Below, piece after piece: positions 45,771-54,952 of a DNA stretch of 64,000 nucleotides. A program made the translations under genes and the position numbers. Below the pieces are notes generated by a model that saw only the letters and a program-made list of their open reading frames with translations, searched no databases and was not told where the DNA came from. Each line of letters starts with the position of its first letter. The stretch's first letter is position 1. The DNA is from Mesorhizobium sp. M1E.F.Ca.ET.045.02.1.1 (GTDB lineage: Bacteria > Pseudomonadota > Alphaproteobacteria > Rhizobiales > Rhizobiaceae), in assembly GCF_003952485.1 (NCBI RefSeq), contig NZ_CP034447.1, forward strand, positions 6,896,501 to 6,960,500, in the 5' to 3' direction.

Positions 45771-47684
45771 TCAGGCGCGCTGCGCCTGCACGCCGTGGCC
45801 GAGCGCGGCAAAGACCGTGCCCACGATGCCGGCCGCGTCGAGGCCCGCGTCGGCATACATTTTTTCCGGCTTGGCGTGATCGGTGAACTCGTCGGGCAAG
45901 ATCAGCGGGCGGACCTTGAGGCCATTTTCCAGCAGGCCTTCATGGGCGAGGAAATGCAGCACATGGCTGGCGAAGCCGCCGACAGCGCCCTCCTCCACCG
46001 TCACCAGAACCTCATGCGAGCGCGCGAGGCGGCGGATGAGATCCTCGTCCAGCGGCTTGGCGAAGCGGGCGTCGGCAACGGTGGTGGAGAGGCCGGCCGC
46101 GCCGAGCTCCTCCGCTGCCATCAGGCAATCCTGCAGCCGCGTGCCGAAGGAAAGCAGCGCCACCTTGGTCCCTTCCTTCAGGATCCGTCCCTTGCCGATT
46201 TCGAGCACCGAGCCGCGCTCCGGCATGTCGACGCCGACGCCGTTGCCGCGCGGATAGCGGAAAGCGATCGGGCCGCCGTCATAAGAAGCGGCGGTGCGCA
46301 CCATATGGCGCAGTTCCGCTTCGTCGGCGGCGGCCATGACGACGAAGCCGGGCAGAGAAGCCAGGAAGGTCGTGTCGAAGGCGCCGCAATGGGTGGCGCC
46401 GTCGGCGCCGACGAAGCCGGCGCGGTCGATCGGGAAGCGCACCGGCAGTTTCTGGATCGCCACGTCATGCACGACCTGGTCGTAGGCGCGCTGCAGGAAG
46501 GTTGAATAGATGGCAGCGAAGGGCTTGTAGCCCTCGGTGGCCAAGCCGGCGGCGAAGGTCACCGCATGCTGCTCGGCGATGCCGACATCGAAGGTTCTGG
46601 CCGGGAACACCTCGCCGAAGAGGTCGAGGCCGGTGCCGCTCGGCATGGCGGCGGTGATCGCCACGATGCGGTCGTCCTCGCGGGCCTCCTGGATCAGGCT
46701 TTCGGCGAAGACCTTGGTGTAGCTCGGCGCGTTGGCCGGCGCCTTGGCCTGCGCGCCGGTGATGACGTCGAACTTGTTGACGCCGTGATATTTGTCGGCG
46801 GCGGCTTCCGCCGGCGCGTAGCCCTTGCCCTTCTGGGTCACGACATGGATCAGCACCGGGCCGTCGGCATTGTCGCGAACATTCTTCAGCACCGGGATCA
46901 GATGCTCCAGATTGTGTCCGTCGATCGGGCCGATGTGGAAAAATCCCATCTCCTCGAACAGCGTGCCGCCGGTGACGTAACCGCGCGCGTGCTCGACCGC
47001 CCGGGTGATGGCACTGTCGGCGCGCTTGCCGAAATAGGAGGTCAGCTTCTTGCCGAAATCGCGCAGGCCGAGATAGGTCTTGCCGGAGGCGAGCCTCGCC
47101 AGATAGGCGCTCATCGCGCCGGTCGGCGGCGCGATCGACATGTCGTTGTCGTTGAGGATGACGATCAGACGGGCGTCGAGCGCGCCGGCGTTGTTCATCG
47201 CCTCATAGGCCATGCCGGCCGACATCGCTCCGTCGCCAATCACCGCGATGACATTGTTGCGGCCGCCCGACAGATCGCGGCCCATGGCCATGCCGAGACC
47301 GGCGGAAATCGAGGTCGAGGAGTGTGCGGCGCCGAAGGGGTCGTATTCGCTCTCGGCTCGCCGCGTAAAGCCGGAGAGGCCACCCTCCTGGCGCAGCGTG
47401 CGGATGCGGTCGCGGCGGCCGGTCAGGATCTTGTGCGGATAAGCCTGGTGGCCGACATCCCAGATCAGCCGGTCTTCCGGCGTGTTGAAGACATAGTGCA
47501 GCGCGACCGTCAGCTCGACCACGCCAAGGCCGGCGCCGAGATGGCCGCCGGTGTGCGAAACGGCGTCGATCAGTTCGGCGCGCAGCTCGGTCGCCAGCTG
47601 CGGCAGCTCGCTTTCGTCGAGCGCCCGCAAATCCGCAGGGATGCGGACCTTGTCGAGAAGTGGCGTATCGGGCTTCGGGTTCAC
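45771..47684 (-). CDS. dxs: 1-deoxy-D-xylulose-5-phosphate synthase
   Basis: 637 residues, a usual length. The thiamine diphosphate motif is [20 protein letters not shown], with [16 protein letters not shown] and [18 protein letters not shown] as family features, and the transketolase C-terminal domain holds [15 protein letters not shown]. The enzyme condenses pyruvate and glyceraldehyde 3-phosphate, the first step of the MEP pathway also served by ispH at 28206. Two hairpin repeats lie upstream. Confidence 0.97.
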   Translation of the reverse strand: MNPKPDTPLLDKVRIPADLRALDESELPQLATELRAELIDAVSHTGGHLGAGLGVVELTVALHYVFNTPEDRLIWDVGHQAYPHKILTGRRDRIRTLRQEGGLSGFTRRAESEYDPFGAAHSSTSISAGLGMAMGRDLSGGRNNVIAVIGDGAMSAGMAYEAMNNAGALDARLIVILNDNDMSIAPPTGAMSAYLARLASGKTYLGLRDFGKKLTSYFGKRADSAITRAVEHARGYVTGGTLFEEMGFFHIGPIDGHNLEHLIPVLKNVRDNADGPVLIHVVTQKGKGYAPAEAAADKYHGVNKFDVITGAQAKAPANAPSYTKVFAESLIQEAREDDRIVAITAAMPSGTGLDLFGEVFPARTFDVGIAEQHAVTFAAGLATEGYKPFAAIYSTFLQRAYDQVVHDVAIQKLPVRFPIDRAGFVGADGATHCGAFDTTFLASLPGFVVMAAADEAELRHMVRTAASYDGGPIAFRYPRGNGVGVDMPERGSVLEIGKGRILKEGTKVALLSFGTRLQDCLMAAEELGAAGLSTTVADARFAKPLDEDLIRRLARSHEVLVTVEEGAVGGFASHVLHFLAHEGLLENGLKVRPLILPDEFTDHAKPEKMYADAGLDAAGIVGTVFAALGHGVQAQRA

Positions 47685-47711
47685 TCTTTGGCGGCCTGCT
47701 GAGATCTTTGG

Positions 47712-47757
47712 GAGCGGTTAACCGTTTCACGGGACCGCTCTGTCTTTTCTGTTTCAC
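47712..47757. repeat. Upstream hairpin module of the composite repeat before dxs
   Basis: GAGCGGT and ACCGCTC bracket TAACCGTTTCACGGG, followed by TGTCTTTTCTGTTTCAC. It corresponds to the module at 26611-26648. Confidence 0.5.
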
Positions 47758-47801
47758 GCAATTCCGGACGGAAAACCGCTTCACACTTTTCCTGGAATTG
47801 C
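47758..47801. repeat. GCAATTCC-type hairpin repeat, dxs upstream copy 1
   Basis: GCAATTCCGGACGGAAAA and TTTTCCTGGAATTGC flank CCGCTTCACAC. It is 12 bp from the next copy. Confidence 0.7.
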
Positions 47802-47813
47802 TCCCTGTTCCAC

Positions 47814-47857
47814 GCAATTCCGGACGGAAAACCGTTTCACATTTTTCCTGGAATTGC
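47814..47857. repeat. GCAATTCC-type hairpin repeat, dxs upstream copy 2
   Basis: Nearly identical to the copy at 47758-47801, differing only in the loop (CCGTTTCACAT). This tandem pair fills most of the 279-bp gap between pirin and dxs; nothing else is visible there. Confidence 0.7.
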
Positions 47858-47963
47858 TCCAACTTTCACAAATATGCGCCTTGATCATGCGCGAAATATG
47901 CCGCTGGCGAGCGAATGTAAATGCGTGTCAGTGACGCGGTTGGCGCAGGATGTCCATCCAGTT

Positions 47964-48884
47964 CTAACCTTCCGGCAACGGGATGAATTCTTCCTCATCG
48001 CCAGGAACGATATCGAAGCGGCCTGTCTTCCATTCTTCCTTGGCCTGCTCGATGCGTTCTTTCGAGGACGAAACGAAATTCCACCATATATAACGCTTGG
48101 AGCCCAGCGACGCTCCGCCGAACAGCATGAAATGCGCGCCCCGTTCGGACGAAACGACGATCTCCTCGCCCGGTTTGAACACCAGAAGCCGCTCCGCCGG
48201 AAAATGATCGCCGGCAATCGAGACCTCGCCCTCCAGCGTATAGATGGCGCGTTCCTCGGCATCGGCGGGGATTTTCACGCTGGCGCCCGCCGCCAGCCGC
48301 AGATCGGCATAAAGCGTGTCCGATGCGGTCGCGACCGGCGAGCGCAGCCCGGAAAATTCGCCGATGACGACGCGGCCGCTGACGCCTTCGGCGTCGATCT
48401 CGGGCAGGCGGATCACCGATGTGTTGGCGAAGACCGGGGCGATCTCCTCCTTGCCGTCGGGCAAGGCGAGCCAGGTCTGCAAGCCGGAGACCGACATCGG
48501 CGCGCCGCGCAGCTCTTCCGGCGTGCGCTCGGAGTGGACGATGCCGCGGCCGGCGGTCATCAGGTTCACATCGCCTGGCGCGATCACCATTTCGGTGCCG
48601 AGCGAGTCGCGGTGCCGGATCTTGCCGTCGAACAGATAGGTGACGGTGGAAAGCCCGATATGCGGATGCGGGCGCACGTCGATCGCATGGCCGGCGCGCA
48701 GGATGGCCGGCCCCATGCGGTCGAAGAAGATGAACGGTCCGACCAGCCTGCGTTTTGCGGTCGGCAAGGCGCGGCGGACCTCGAAGCCGCCGATGTCCTT
48801 GGCGTTGGGGATCACCATCAATTCGATCTGGTCGCAGGCGAAGGCGTCGCCGGCCTCGGGATCGTTGCCTGGAAAGAAGCTCAT
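47964..48884 (-). CDS. Pirin-family cupin protein
   Basis: 306 residues. The N-terminal cupin metal site is RPHPHIGLSTVTYLFDGKIR with further ligand in GRGIVHSERTPEEL (His and Glu), matching the Fe-binding site of pirins. A C-terminal cupin follows (EERAIYTLEGEVSIAGDHFP). Bacterial pirins have been linked to quercetinase-like activity and to regulation of pyruvate metabolism; the role here is not clear. A DUF2277 gene is immediately upstream. Confidence 0.92.
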   Translation of the reverse strand: MSFFPGNDPEAGDAFACDQIELMVIPNAKDIGGFEVRRALPTAKRRLVGPFIFFDRMGPAILRAGHAIDVRPHPHIGLSTVTYLFDGKIRHRDSLGTEMVIAPGDVNLMTAGRGIVHSERTPEELRGAPMSVSGLQTWLALPDGKEEIAPVFANTSVIRLPEIDAEGVSGRVVIGEFSGLRSPVATASDTLYADLRLAAGASVKIPADAEERAIYTLEGEVSIAGDHFPAERLLVFKPGEEIVVSSERGAHFMLFGGASLGSKRYIWWNFVSSSKERIEQAKEEWKTGRFDIVPGDEEEFIPLPEG

Positions 48885-48892
48885 GGCAGGTC

Positions 48893-49159
48893 TCAGGCGA
48901 AGCGGAGCGCGGATCTGGCTTTCGCCTTGGCCGCCTCTTCCTCGCGATTGCGCGGATGCTGGGTGGTTTCCATCGAATCGAGCAGTTCGCGCGCCGCGGC
49001 GGCAATCGCCTCGACGGCATGGTGGAAGGCGTGCTCGTTGCGCTTGGAGGGCTTGGTCGAGCCGCTCAGCTTGCGCACGAACTGCAGGGCTGCATCATGG
49101 ACCTCGTCGTCGGTTGCCGGCGGTTCGAAGTTGAACAGGGTCTTGATGTTTCGGCACAT
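48893..49159 (-). CDS. DUF2277-family protein
   Basis: 88 residues from the ATG at 49159, supported by AAGGAG eight bases upstream. MCRNIKTLFNFEPPATDDEV and then AALQFVRKLSGSTKPSKRNE are characteristic of DUF2277, a small conserved protein of unknown function. It precedes pirin by eight bases. Confidence 0.88.
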   Translation of the reverse strand: MCRNIKTLFNFEPPATDDEVHDAALQFVRKLSGSTKPSKRNEHAFHHAVEAIAAAARELLDSMETTQHPRNREEEAAKAKARSALRFA

Positions 49160-49182
49160 GCTTGAACTCCTTGCAACACACC

Positions 49183-49437
49183 TTACTCGGCGTCGAGCGG
49201 CTCCGTTCCAACCGGCTTGCCGTCGCGCGAAAGCCTGATCTTCTCGACTTTGTCCTCGGCCGCCTTGAGCAACCGGTCGCAATGCGCCTTCAGCGCCTCG
49301 CCGCGCTCGTAGATCCGGATGGACTGGTCGAGCGGGACGTCGCCGCGCTCCAGATCATCGACGATCTTCTCCAGCGCGTCGAGCGCCTGTTCGAAGCTCA
49401 TCGTTTTGACGTCTTGGTTAGCTTCATCAGCCATCAT
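49183..49437 (-). CDS. xseB: Exodeoxyribonuclease VII small subunit
   Basis: 84 residues. [20 protein letters not shown] and [20 protein letters not shown] are the helical XseB signature. With XseA (not in this window) it forms exonuclease VII, which digests single-stranded DNA. It starts directly after the stop of the upstream hydrolase with no gap. Confidence 0.95.
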   Translation of the reverse strand: MMADEANQDVKTMSFEQALDALEKIVDDLERGDVPLDQSIRIYERGEALKAHCDRLLKAAEDKVEKIRLSRDGKPVGTEPLDAE

Positions 49438-50364
<927 letters not shown>

Positions 50365-50493
50365 GGCGCCTAATCTAGGCACGCGTGGCCCGGATGACCA
50401 TGTTTGATGGCCGAATGGCTGGGGAAAATTGCGCCCGATAGTGTCGCTGGCGGCATTGGCGCGGCCTCTGCTTCGCGATAAGGTCGGACTGCT

Positions 50494-50648
50494 GCCTGGT
50501 GCCCGCGAGGCGGGAGAATCGGGAACACGGTTGAACTCCGTGGCGTGCCCAACGCTGTGAGGGGGACCGCGCCGGCAAAAGCCACTGTCCTAGACGGGAA
50601 GGCGCCGGACGTGGGTCGATCCCGAGCCAGAAGACCGGCCCGGCAGAC
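50494..50648 (+). promoter_or_regulatory. Cobalamin (B12) riboswitch upstream of bluB
   Basis: The conserved elements occur in order: GGTGCCCGCGAGG..GGGAGAATCGGGAACACGG, then GCGTGCCCAACGCTGTGAGGG, the B12 box core GCCACTGTC at 50581-50589, GACGGGAAGGC and GATCCCGAGCCAGAAGACC. It lies about 50 bp before bluB, which makes the lower axial ligand of cobalamin. Binding of B12 is expected to lower bluB expression. Confidence 0.93.
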
Positions 50649-50698
50649 ATGGTCTTCCGCATGGTCAGGCGGAGGACTGCTGTCGCAAGGGACAAGCG

Positions 50699-51430
50699 AT
50701 GCAGGCACAAGCGGCCGCCATGGGCGGCGATGACTTTGACCAATTGGCGCGCGATGCCGTCTATCGGGCGATGTTCACCCGGCGCGACGTGCGCAGCCAT
50801 TTCGTTGCCGACGGTATCGACGATGCCGTTCTGGCGCGGCTGCTGACGGCCGCCCATCACGCGCCGTCGGTCGGCTACATGCAGCCCTGGAATTTCATCG
50901 TTATCCGCGATGTGACAAGGCGGCGGCAGGTGCGCGACCTGTTCCTTGCCGCGCGCGAGCAGGAATTGCCGGCGATCGAGGCGGAGCGGCAGGCCCTCTA
51001 CCGCAAGCTGAAGCTCGAGGGCATCTGCGAAAGCGCGCTCAATCTCTGCATCACCTGCGACCGGCAGCGTTCAAGGAACTCGCCGCTCGGGCGCTGGCAC
51101 AACCCGGAAATGGACCTCTACAGCACCGTCTGCGCGGTGCAGAACTTCTGGCTGGCGGCGCGGGCGGAAGGTGTCGGCGTCGGCTGGGTGAGCATCATCG
51201 AAACGGAAGCGCTGAAGCGGCTCCTGTCGATCCCCGAGCACGTCACGCCGGTTGCCTATCTCTGCGTCGGCCGTGTTTCGGAATTCGCGCCGAGGCCGGA
51301 CCTCGAGGCGCATGGCTGGGGCAAGCGCCTGCCGCTGGCCGAGCTGGTGATGAGCGAGACCTTTTGCGGCGCCGGCGAGGCGCCGCTCAAGTCGGCGATT
51401 GCCCGCCTCGGAGAGCAGCCGAAGCCGTGA
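50699..51430 (+). CDS. bluB: 5,6-dimethylbenzimidazole synthase
   Basis: 243 residues. The nitroreductase-like fold is shown by RRDVRSHFVADGIDDAVLAR, HHAPSVGYMQPWNFIVIRD and WLAARAEGVGVGWVSIIE. BluB cleaves reduced FMN with oxygen to yield dimethylbenzimidazole for vitamin B12. The upstream B12 riboswitch supports this. A start at 50720 (MGGDDFDQ) is possible but less likely. No other cob gene is in the window. Confidence 0.95.
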   Translation: MQAQAAAMGGDDFDQLARDAVYRAMFTRRDVRSHFVADGIDDAVLARLLTAAHHAPSVGYMQPWNFIVIRDVTRRRQVRDLFLAAREQELPAIEAERQALYRKLKLEGICESALNLCITCDRQRSRNSPLGRWHNPEMDLYSTVCAVQNFWLAARAEGVGVGWVSIIETEALKRLLSIPEHVTPVAYLCVGRVSEFAPRPDLEAHGWGKRLPLAELVMSETFCGAGEAPLKSAIARLGEQPKP

Positions 51431-51462
51431 TCGGGCTGCCGTCGTGATCAAGGGGCTGCCGA

Positions 51463-52443
51463 TCAAGCAGCCCGGGGCGAATCCCAGCGCGAGCCGCCGA
51501 AGGAGCCGAGCGCCTTGTCGCGAAGCTCTCTGAATTTCGATGACGCTTCGGCCAGCCGCTGATCCCATTCCGGGTTCGGAACCTGGCCTTCGATGGCGTC
51601 GAAATAGACCTGCATCAGCGAGACGATGGCGAAGGGTTCGATGAAGGCCGCCTTGAAGGCCCAGGCAAAGACGATTGCCAGCACGAAGGCCCAGCCGGCA
51701 AGCTGGCCCGGCATGACCCACAGGATCGCGCCTGCCGGCGCCAGCATCAAAAGAAAGATGACGAAGGACACGCCCCACATGATCACCGCCAGCCAGACGG
51801 CGTTCTTGACCATGTGCTTGCCGTTCTGCGCGTAGAGCACGACGCCTTGCCTGGCGGTTTCGAACGGAGAGTTCGAATTGATGCGGATGTTGTAGCCGAG
51901 GATGATCTCGTCGACATAGGTCAGCGACAGGCGGATGACGGTGTTGATGAAGCTGACGAGGCCGTTCAAGCCCGGAATGGGCAAGAACGCCGCGATGCCG
52001 CCGATCAGGCCGGTGATGGCGCGGATGGCGCCCTTCACCAATTGGTCGACGACGAAAAGAATGTTGGCCTCGGCGAAGCGCTGGGTCACCACTTCCTTCG
52101 CATAGGCGATCTGGCGCTGGCCGTCGGGGACGTCGTGGCCATCGATCAGGTGGACCATGACGGCGATGTGACCGGCCTTGAGCACATAGAGGATATATTC
52201 GCGGATCCAGTAGACGGCGATCGAGACGACGCCGAAGCCGACAACCCCGCCCCACAAGGCAAAGGACATCGGTCCATCGGGATCGGTGGAGATGTGGCCG
52301 ACACCGTAGCCGACGCTGGCGCCGGTGCCGGTCGCCATGATGTAGGCCAACGTGATGCCGAAATAGACGATCATGCGAAAGACGATGAACGGCCATGTCC
52401 GCATCATGATGGACACCGACCGGCCGATGCTGAAGTCCCACAT
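51463..52443 (-). CDS. Uncharacterised multi-pass membrane protein
   Basis: 326 residues. Helices are likely at about 20-42, 62-82, 120-140, 150-175, 220-245 and 250-275. It begins MWDFSIGRSVSIMMRTWPFI, includes IAFLPIPGLNGLVSFIN-like GGIAAFLPIPGLNGLVSFI, and ends with a hydrophilic charged tail (EGQVPNPEWDQRLAEASSKF onward). Conserved in Rhizobiales by general impression, but I know no function. It is convergent with bluB. A hairpin repeat lies just upstream of its start. Confidence 0.75.
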   Translation of the reverse strand: MWDFSIGRSVSIMMRTWPFIVFRMIVYFGITLAYIMATGTGASVGYGVGHISTDPDGPMSFALWGGVVGFGVVSIAVYWIREYILYVLKAGHIAVMVHLIDGHDVPDGQRQIAYAKEVVTQRFAEANILFVVDQLVKGAIRAITGLIGGIAAFLPIPGLNGLVSFINTVIRLSLTYVDEIILGYNIRINSNSPFETARQGVVLYAQNGKHMVKNAVWLAVIMWGVSFVIFLLMLAPAGAILWVMPGQLAGWAFVLAIVFAWAFKAAFIEPFAIVSLMQVYFDAIEGQVPNPEWDQRLAEASSKFRELRDKALGSFGGSRWDSPRAA

Positions 52444-52464
52444 GGCCCCGACTCTCCCGCCTCG

Positions 52465-52510
52465 CGCATGACCCCGAAAATCGGAATCGATTTTCGGAAA
52501 GGATCATGCG
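52465..52510. repeat. Hairpin repeat with CGCATGA arms
   Basis: CGCATGACCCCGAAAA and TTTTCGGAAAGGATCATGCG flank TCGGAATCGA. The A4/T4 inner tract resembles the other hairpins, but the loop is different. It is a common rhizobial intergenic palindrome type. Confidence 0.6.
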
Positions 52511-52677
52511 GCATAGTCAAAGTGTTACAGCGTCCTTTGCGCGTTCGAAGAACGCGCGGCGCTGTAAGAGAATGGTCGAGGAGGATGCGCTCGCGCCTGT
52601 CATTGTCAATTGCGACGGCGCCGCGCCAGTCCCAAAACCGGTGCACAAACCGGCGATATCCTTACCCGATCGTGCAG

Positions 52678-53271
52678 TCAGGGCTTTTTGCGCAGTCCTT
52701 CCAGTAGCTGCTTGAACGCCGCTATCGCCTTCTTCGACGTCGCCTCGGGGTCGTTCGAATTGGCAATGCGTTGCGAGGCCTGGCTGCTGGCGCCGTTGAT
52801 CAGCCGCGCGGCGGTCTCGGGGTCGAGATCGGGCACGACGACGCCCTCTTCCTGCAGTCTCGTCAGATGATCCGTCATCGACGCGGTGCAGGCATTGGCG
52901 TTCGACCACTGCGCCGGATCGCCCAGCACCGCCGGGCCGTCGCGGAACATGATGCGCTGGATTTCCGGCTCCAACGCCATCTCGATATAGGTGGTGCATT
53001 CGTCGACGAAGCGCTGCCAGCGGGTCGGCGCTCTCGCCGCCACCTCGTTCACCCGCGCAGCCATCTCGCCGTCGATCTCGGCGATCACCGCCTGCAGCAG
53101 TCCCCTCTTGTCGCCGAAATGGTGGTAGAGCGCGCCGCGCGTCAGGCCCGCTGAAGCGGTGAAATCGTCCATCGAGGCCTCGGCATAGCCGATCGTGCCG
53201 AAGGCATGGCGCGCGGCCGCGATCAGCTTGGCGCGCGTCTCGGCGATCATCTCCTTGCGGGGTCTGTGCAC
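52678..53271 (-). CDS. TetR-family transcriptional regulator
   Basis: 197 residues. The N-terminal helix-turn-helix is KLIAAARHAFGTIGYAEASM followed by FTASAGLTRGALYHHFGDKR (about residues 14-58). The C-terminal domain (from about 80) is variable and would bind an effector. It is divergent from an MFS exporter, and three matching 15-bp palindromes lie between them, so it probably represses both genes. Confidence 0.92.
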   Translation of the reverse strand: MHRPRKEMIAETRAKLIAAARHAFGTIGYAEASMDDFTASAGLTRGALYHHFGDKRGLLQAVIAEIDGEMAARVNEVAARAPTRWQRFVDECTTYIEMALEPEIQRIMFRDGPAVLGDPAQWSNANACTASMTDHLTRLQEEGVVVPDLDPETAARLINGASSQASQRIANSNDPEATSKKAIAAFKQLLEGLRKKP

Positions 53272-53289
53272 GGTTTCTGGCTCTATTCA

Positions 53290-53304
53290 CATACGTCTCG
53301 TATG
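53290..53304. promoter_or_regulatory. Predicted TetR operator 1
   Basis: CATACGTCTCGTATG: 6-bp perfect arms CATACG and CGTATG with a 3-bp centre. It lies 19 bp from the tetR start codon. Confidence 0.75.
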
Positions 53305-53312
53305 CCGATTGA

Positions 53313-53327
53313 CATACGCGACGTATG
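53313..53327. promoter_or_regulatory. Predicted TetR operator 2
   Basis: CATACGCGACGTATG with identical arms, 23 bp centre-to-centre from operator 1, in the middle of the intergenic region. Confidence 0.75.
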
Positions 53328-53341
53328 AACTATCTGACATT

Positions 53342-53356
53342 CATACGCTGCGTATG
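53342..53356. promoter_or_regulatory. Predicted TetR operator 3
   Basis: CATACGCTGCGTATG with identical arms, 29 bp centre-to-centre from operator 2 and 37 bp before the MFS start. Confidence 0.75.
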
Positions 53357-53392
53357 TAATTGCGGCGCCCTTCCTTGTCGAGGAGCAGGACC

Positions 53393-54613
53393 ATGCGAAA
53401 CCCCTATTCGGAAATCTTTCGGGCTCCCGGAACGAAAGGCTTCGCCGCGGCCGCCTTCATGGCGCGGCTGCCGATCGCCATGGCGCCGATCGGCATCGTG
53501 GCGATGCTGTCGCAGACGCATGGCGAATACTGGCTGGCCGGCGCCGTCTCGGCCACTTACGCGCTGGTCAACGCTTTCCTGTCGCCGCAGATCTCGCGGC
53601 TGGTGGACCGGCTCGGCCAGACCAGCATAGCCGTCCCGACGACGCTCGTTTCGGCGCTTTCCTTCGCGGCCTTGATCGCGGCGGCCAATCAGCACTGGCC
53701 GGTATGGACCCTGTTCTTGTCCGCGCTGCTTGCCGCCTTGATGCCGAGCATTCCGGCGCTGGTCAGGGCGCGCTGGACCGAGATTTTCCGCAACCGGCCC
53801 GAGCTCAACACCGCCTTCGCCTTCGAATCGGCGGCGGACGAGCTGGTCTACGTCGCCGGCGCCTCGCTGTCGGTGGGCTTGAGCGCCGCGCTGTTCCCGG
53901 AAGCGGGCATGGTCGCCAGCACGTTGCTGCTCGCTCTCGGCTCGGCGGCATTCCTGCTGCAGCGCTCGACGGAGCCGCCGGTGCGACCGGCGGAACAGGC
54001 GGCGACCGGCTCCGCGATCCGCTTGCGGCCGGTCCAGATCATCACCTTCGCGCTGATCTTCGTCGGCGCGACCTTCGCCACCACGGAAGTCACCACCGTC
54101 GCCATCACCAAGGCGCTCGGCCAGCCCGAGGCGGCGAGCCTGGTCATCGGCGTCTATGCGCTGGGATCCTTCGTGCTCGGCATCATTGTCGGAGCGCTCA
54201 GCCTGAAGACGCCGCTGCAGCGGCAACTGGCGGTCGCGGTCACCGTGATCGCGCTCACCACGCTGCCGCTGCTTTTCGTCGACACCGTGCCGACGCTGGC
54301 GCTCGCCGTCTTCGTCAGCGGCGTGGCGATCTCGCCGACCTTCATCACTGCCTTCGGGTTGATCGAGCGCCATGTGCCGGCGGCAATGCTCACTGAAGGC
54401 GTCACCTGGGTGACGACCGGGATCGGCATCGGCATGGCGCTGGGCTCCTTCGCCGCCGGCTGGATGGTCGACACGTTTGAACCGCAGAACGGGTTCTGGG
54501 TGTCCGTAGCGGCAGGCTCGATCGCCTTGGCCACCGTGCTCGCCGGCCAATGCCGGCTGGCGACGGACGAGTGCGACGTGGACAGGGGCGAAGCGGTAAT
54601 GCCGGCGGAGTGA
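53393..54613 (+). CDS. Major facilitator superfamily transporter
   Basis: 406 residues from the ATG at 53393 (AGGA seven bases upstream). Twelve helices are predicted. The first half has FMARLPIAMAPIGIVAMLSQ and SRLVDRLGQTSIAVPTTLVS (MFS motif A-like loop), and the second half begins near residue 205 (IRLRPVQIITFALIFVGATF). The family exports drugs or metabolites by proton antiport; the substrate is unknown. Control by the divergent TetR protein is likely. Confidence 0.9.
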   Translation: MRNPYSEIFRAPGTKGFAAAAFMARLPIAMAPIGIVAMLSQTHGEYWLAGAVSATYALVNAFLSPQISRLVDRLGQTSIAVPTTLVSALSFAALIAAANQHWPVWTLFLSALLAALMPSIPALVRARWTEIFRNRPELNTAFAFESAADELVYVAGASLSVGLSAALFPEAGMVASTLLLALGSAAFLLQRSTEPPVRPAEQAATGSAIRLRPVQIITFALIFVGATFATTEVTTVAITKALGQPEAASLVIGVYALGSFVLGIIVGALSLKTPLQRQLAVAVTVIALTTLPLLFVDTVPTLALAVFVSGVAISPTFITAFGLIERHVPAAMLTEGVTWVTTGIGIGMALGSFAAGWMVDTFEPQNGFWVSVAAGSIALATVLAGQCRLATDECDVDRGEAVMPAE

Positions 54614-54665
54614 CAAGAAGAAGCGTTCCGGCCGTGCAACGATTATCGAAGACGTTGGAAGTTAC

Positions 54666-54856
54666 GCGACATCGTCATCCACGGGCGGAGCAAGGAGCGA
54701 AGCGTCGCGCGAAGACCCGAGGATCCATTCCGTGACTTCTAAGCGTTGCGACGGTTCGGAATTCTGCTCCGCTGCGCTCTACGATCAAGGTAACGGAATG
54801 GATCCTCGGGTCTGCGCTCCGCTTCGCGTCGCTCCGCCCGTGGATGACGACGTCGC
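54666..54856. repeat. Long inverted repeat (RIME-like palindromic element)
   Basis: Left arm 54666-54736 begins GCGACATCGTCATCCACGGG and ends GGATCCATTCCGTGAC. The right arm 54790-54856 is its near-complement, with a spacer of about 50 bp. Pairing would give a stem of roughly 65-70 bp. This fills most of the gap between the MFS gene and ribB. The frames across it are not genes. Confidence 0.8.
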
Positions 54857-54952
54857 GGAGGCTCCGGTCAATCGCCTACGTCGCGGAGGCTTCAGTCAGC
54901 CAGCAACGCCGGCGAGCTGCCTGGAGGAACTTCCGGCGCGTCCCCCGACAGC

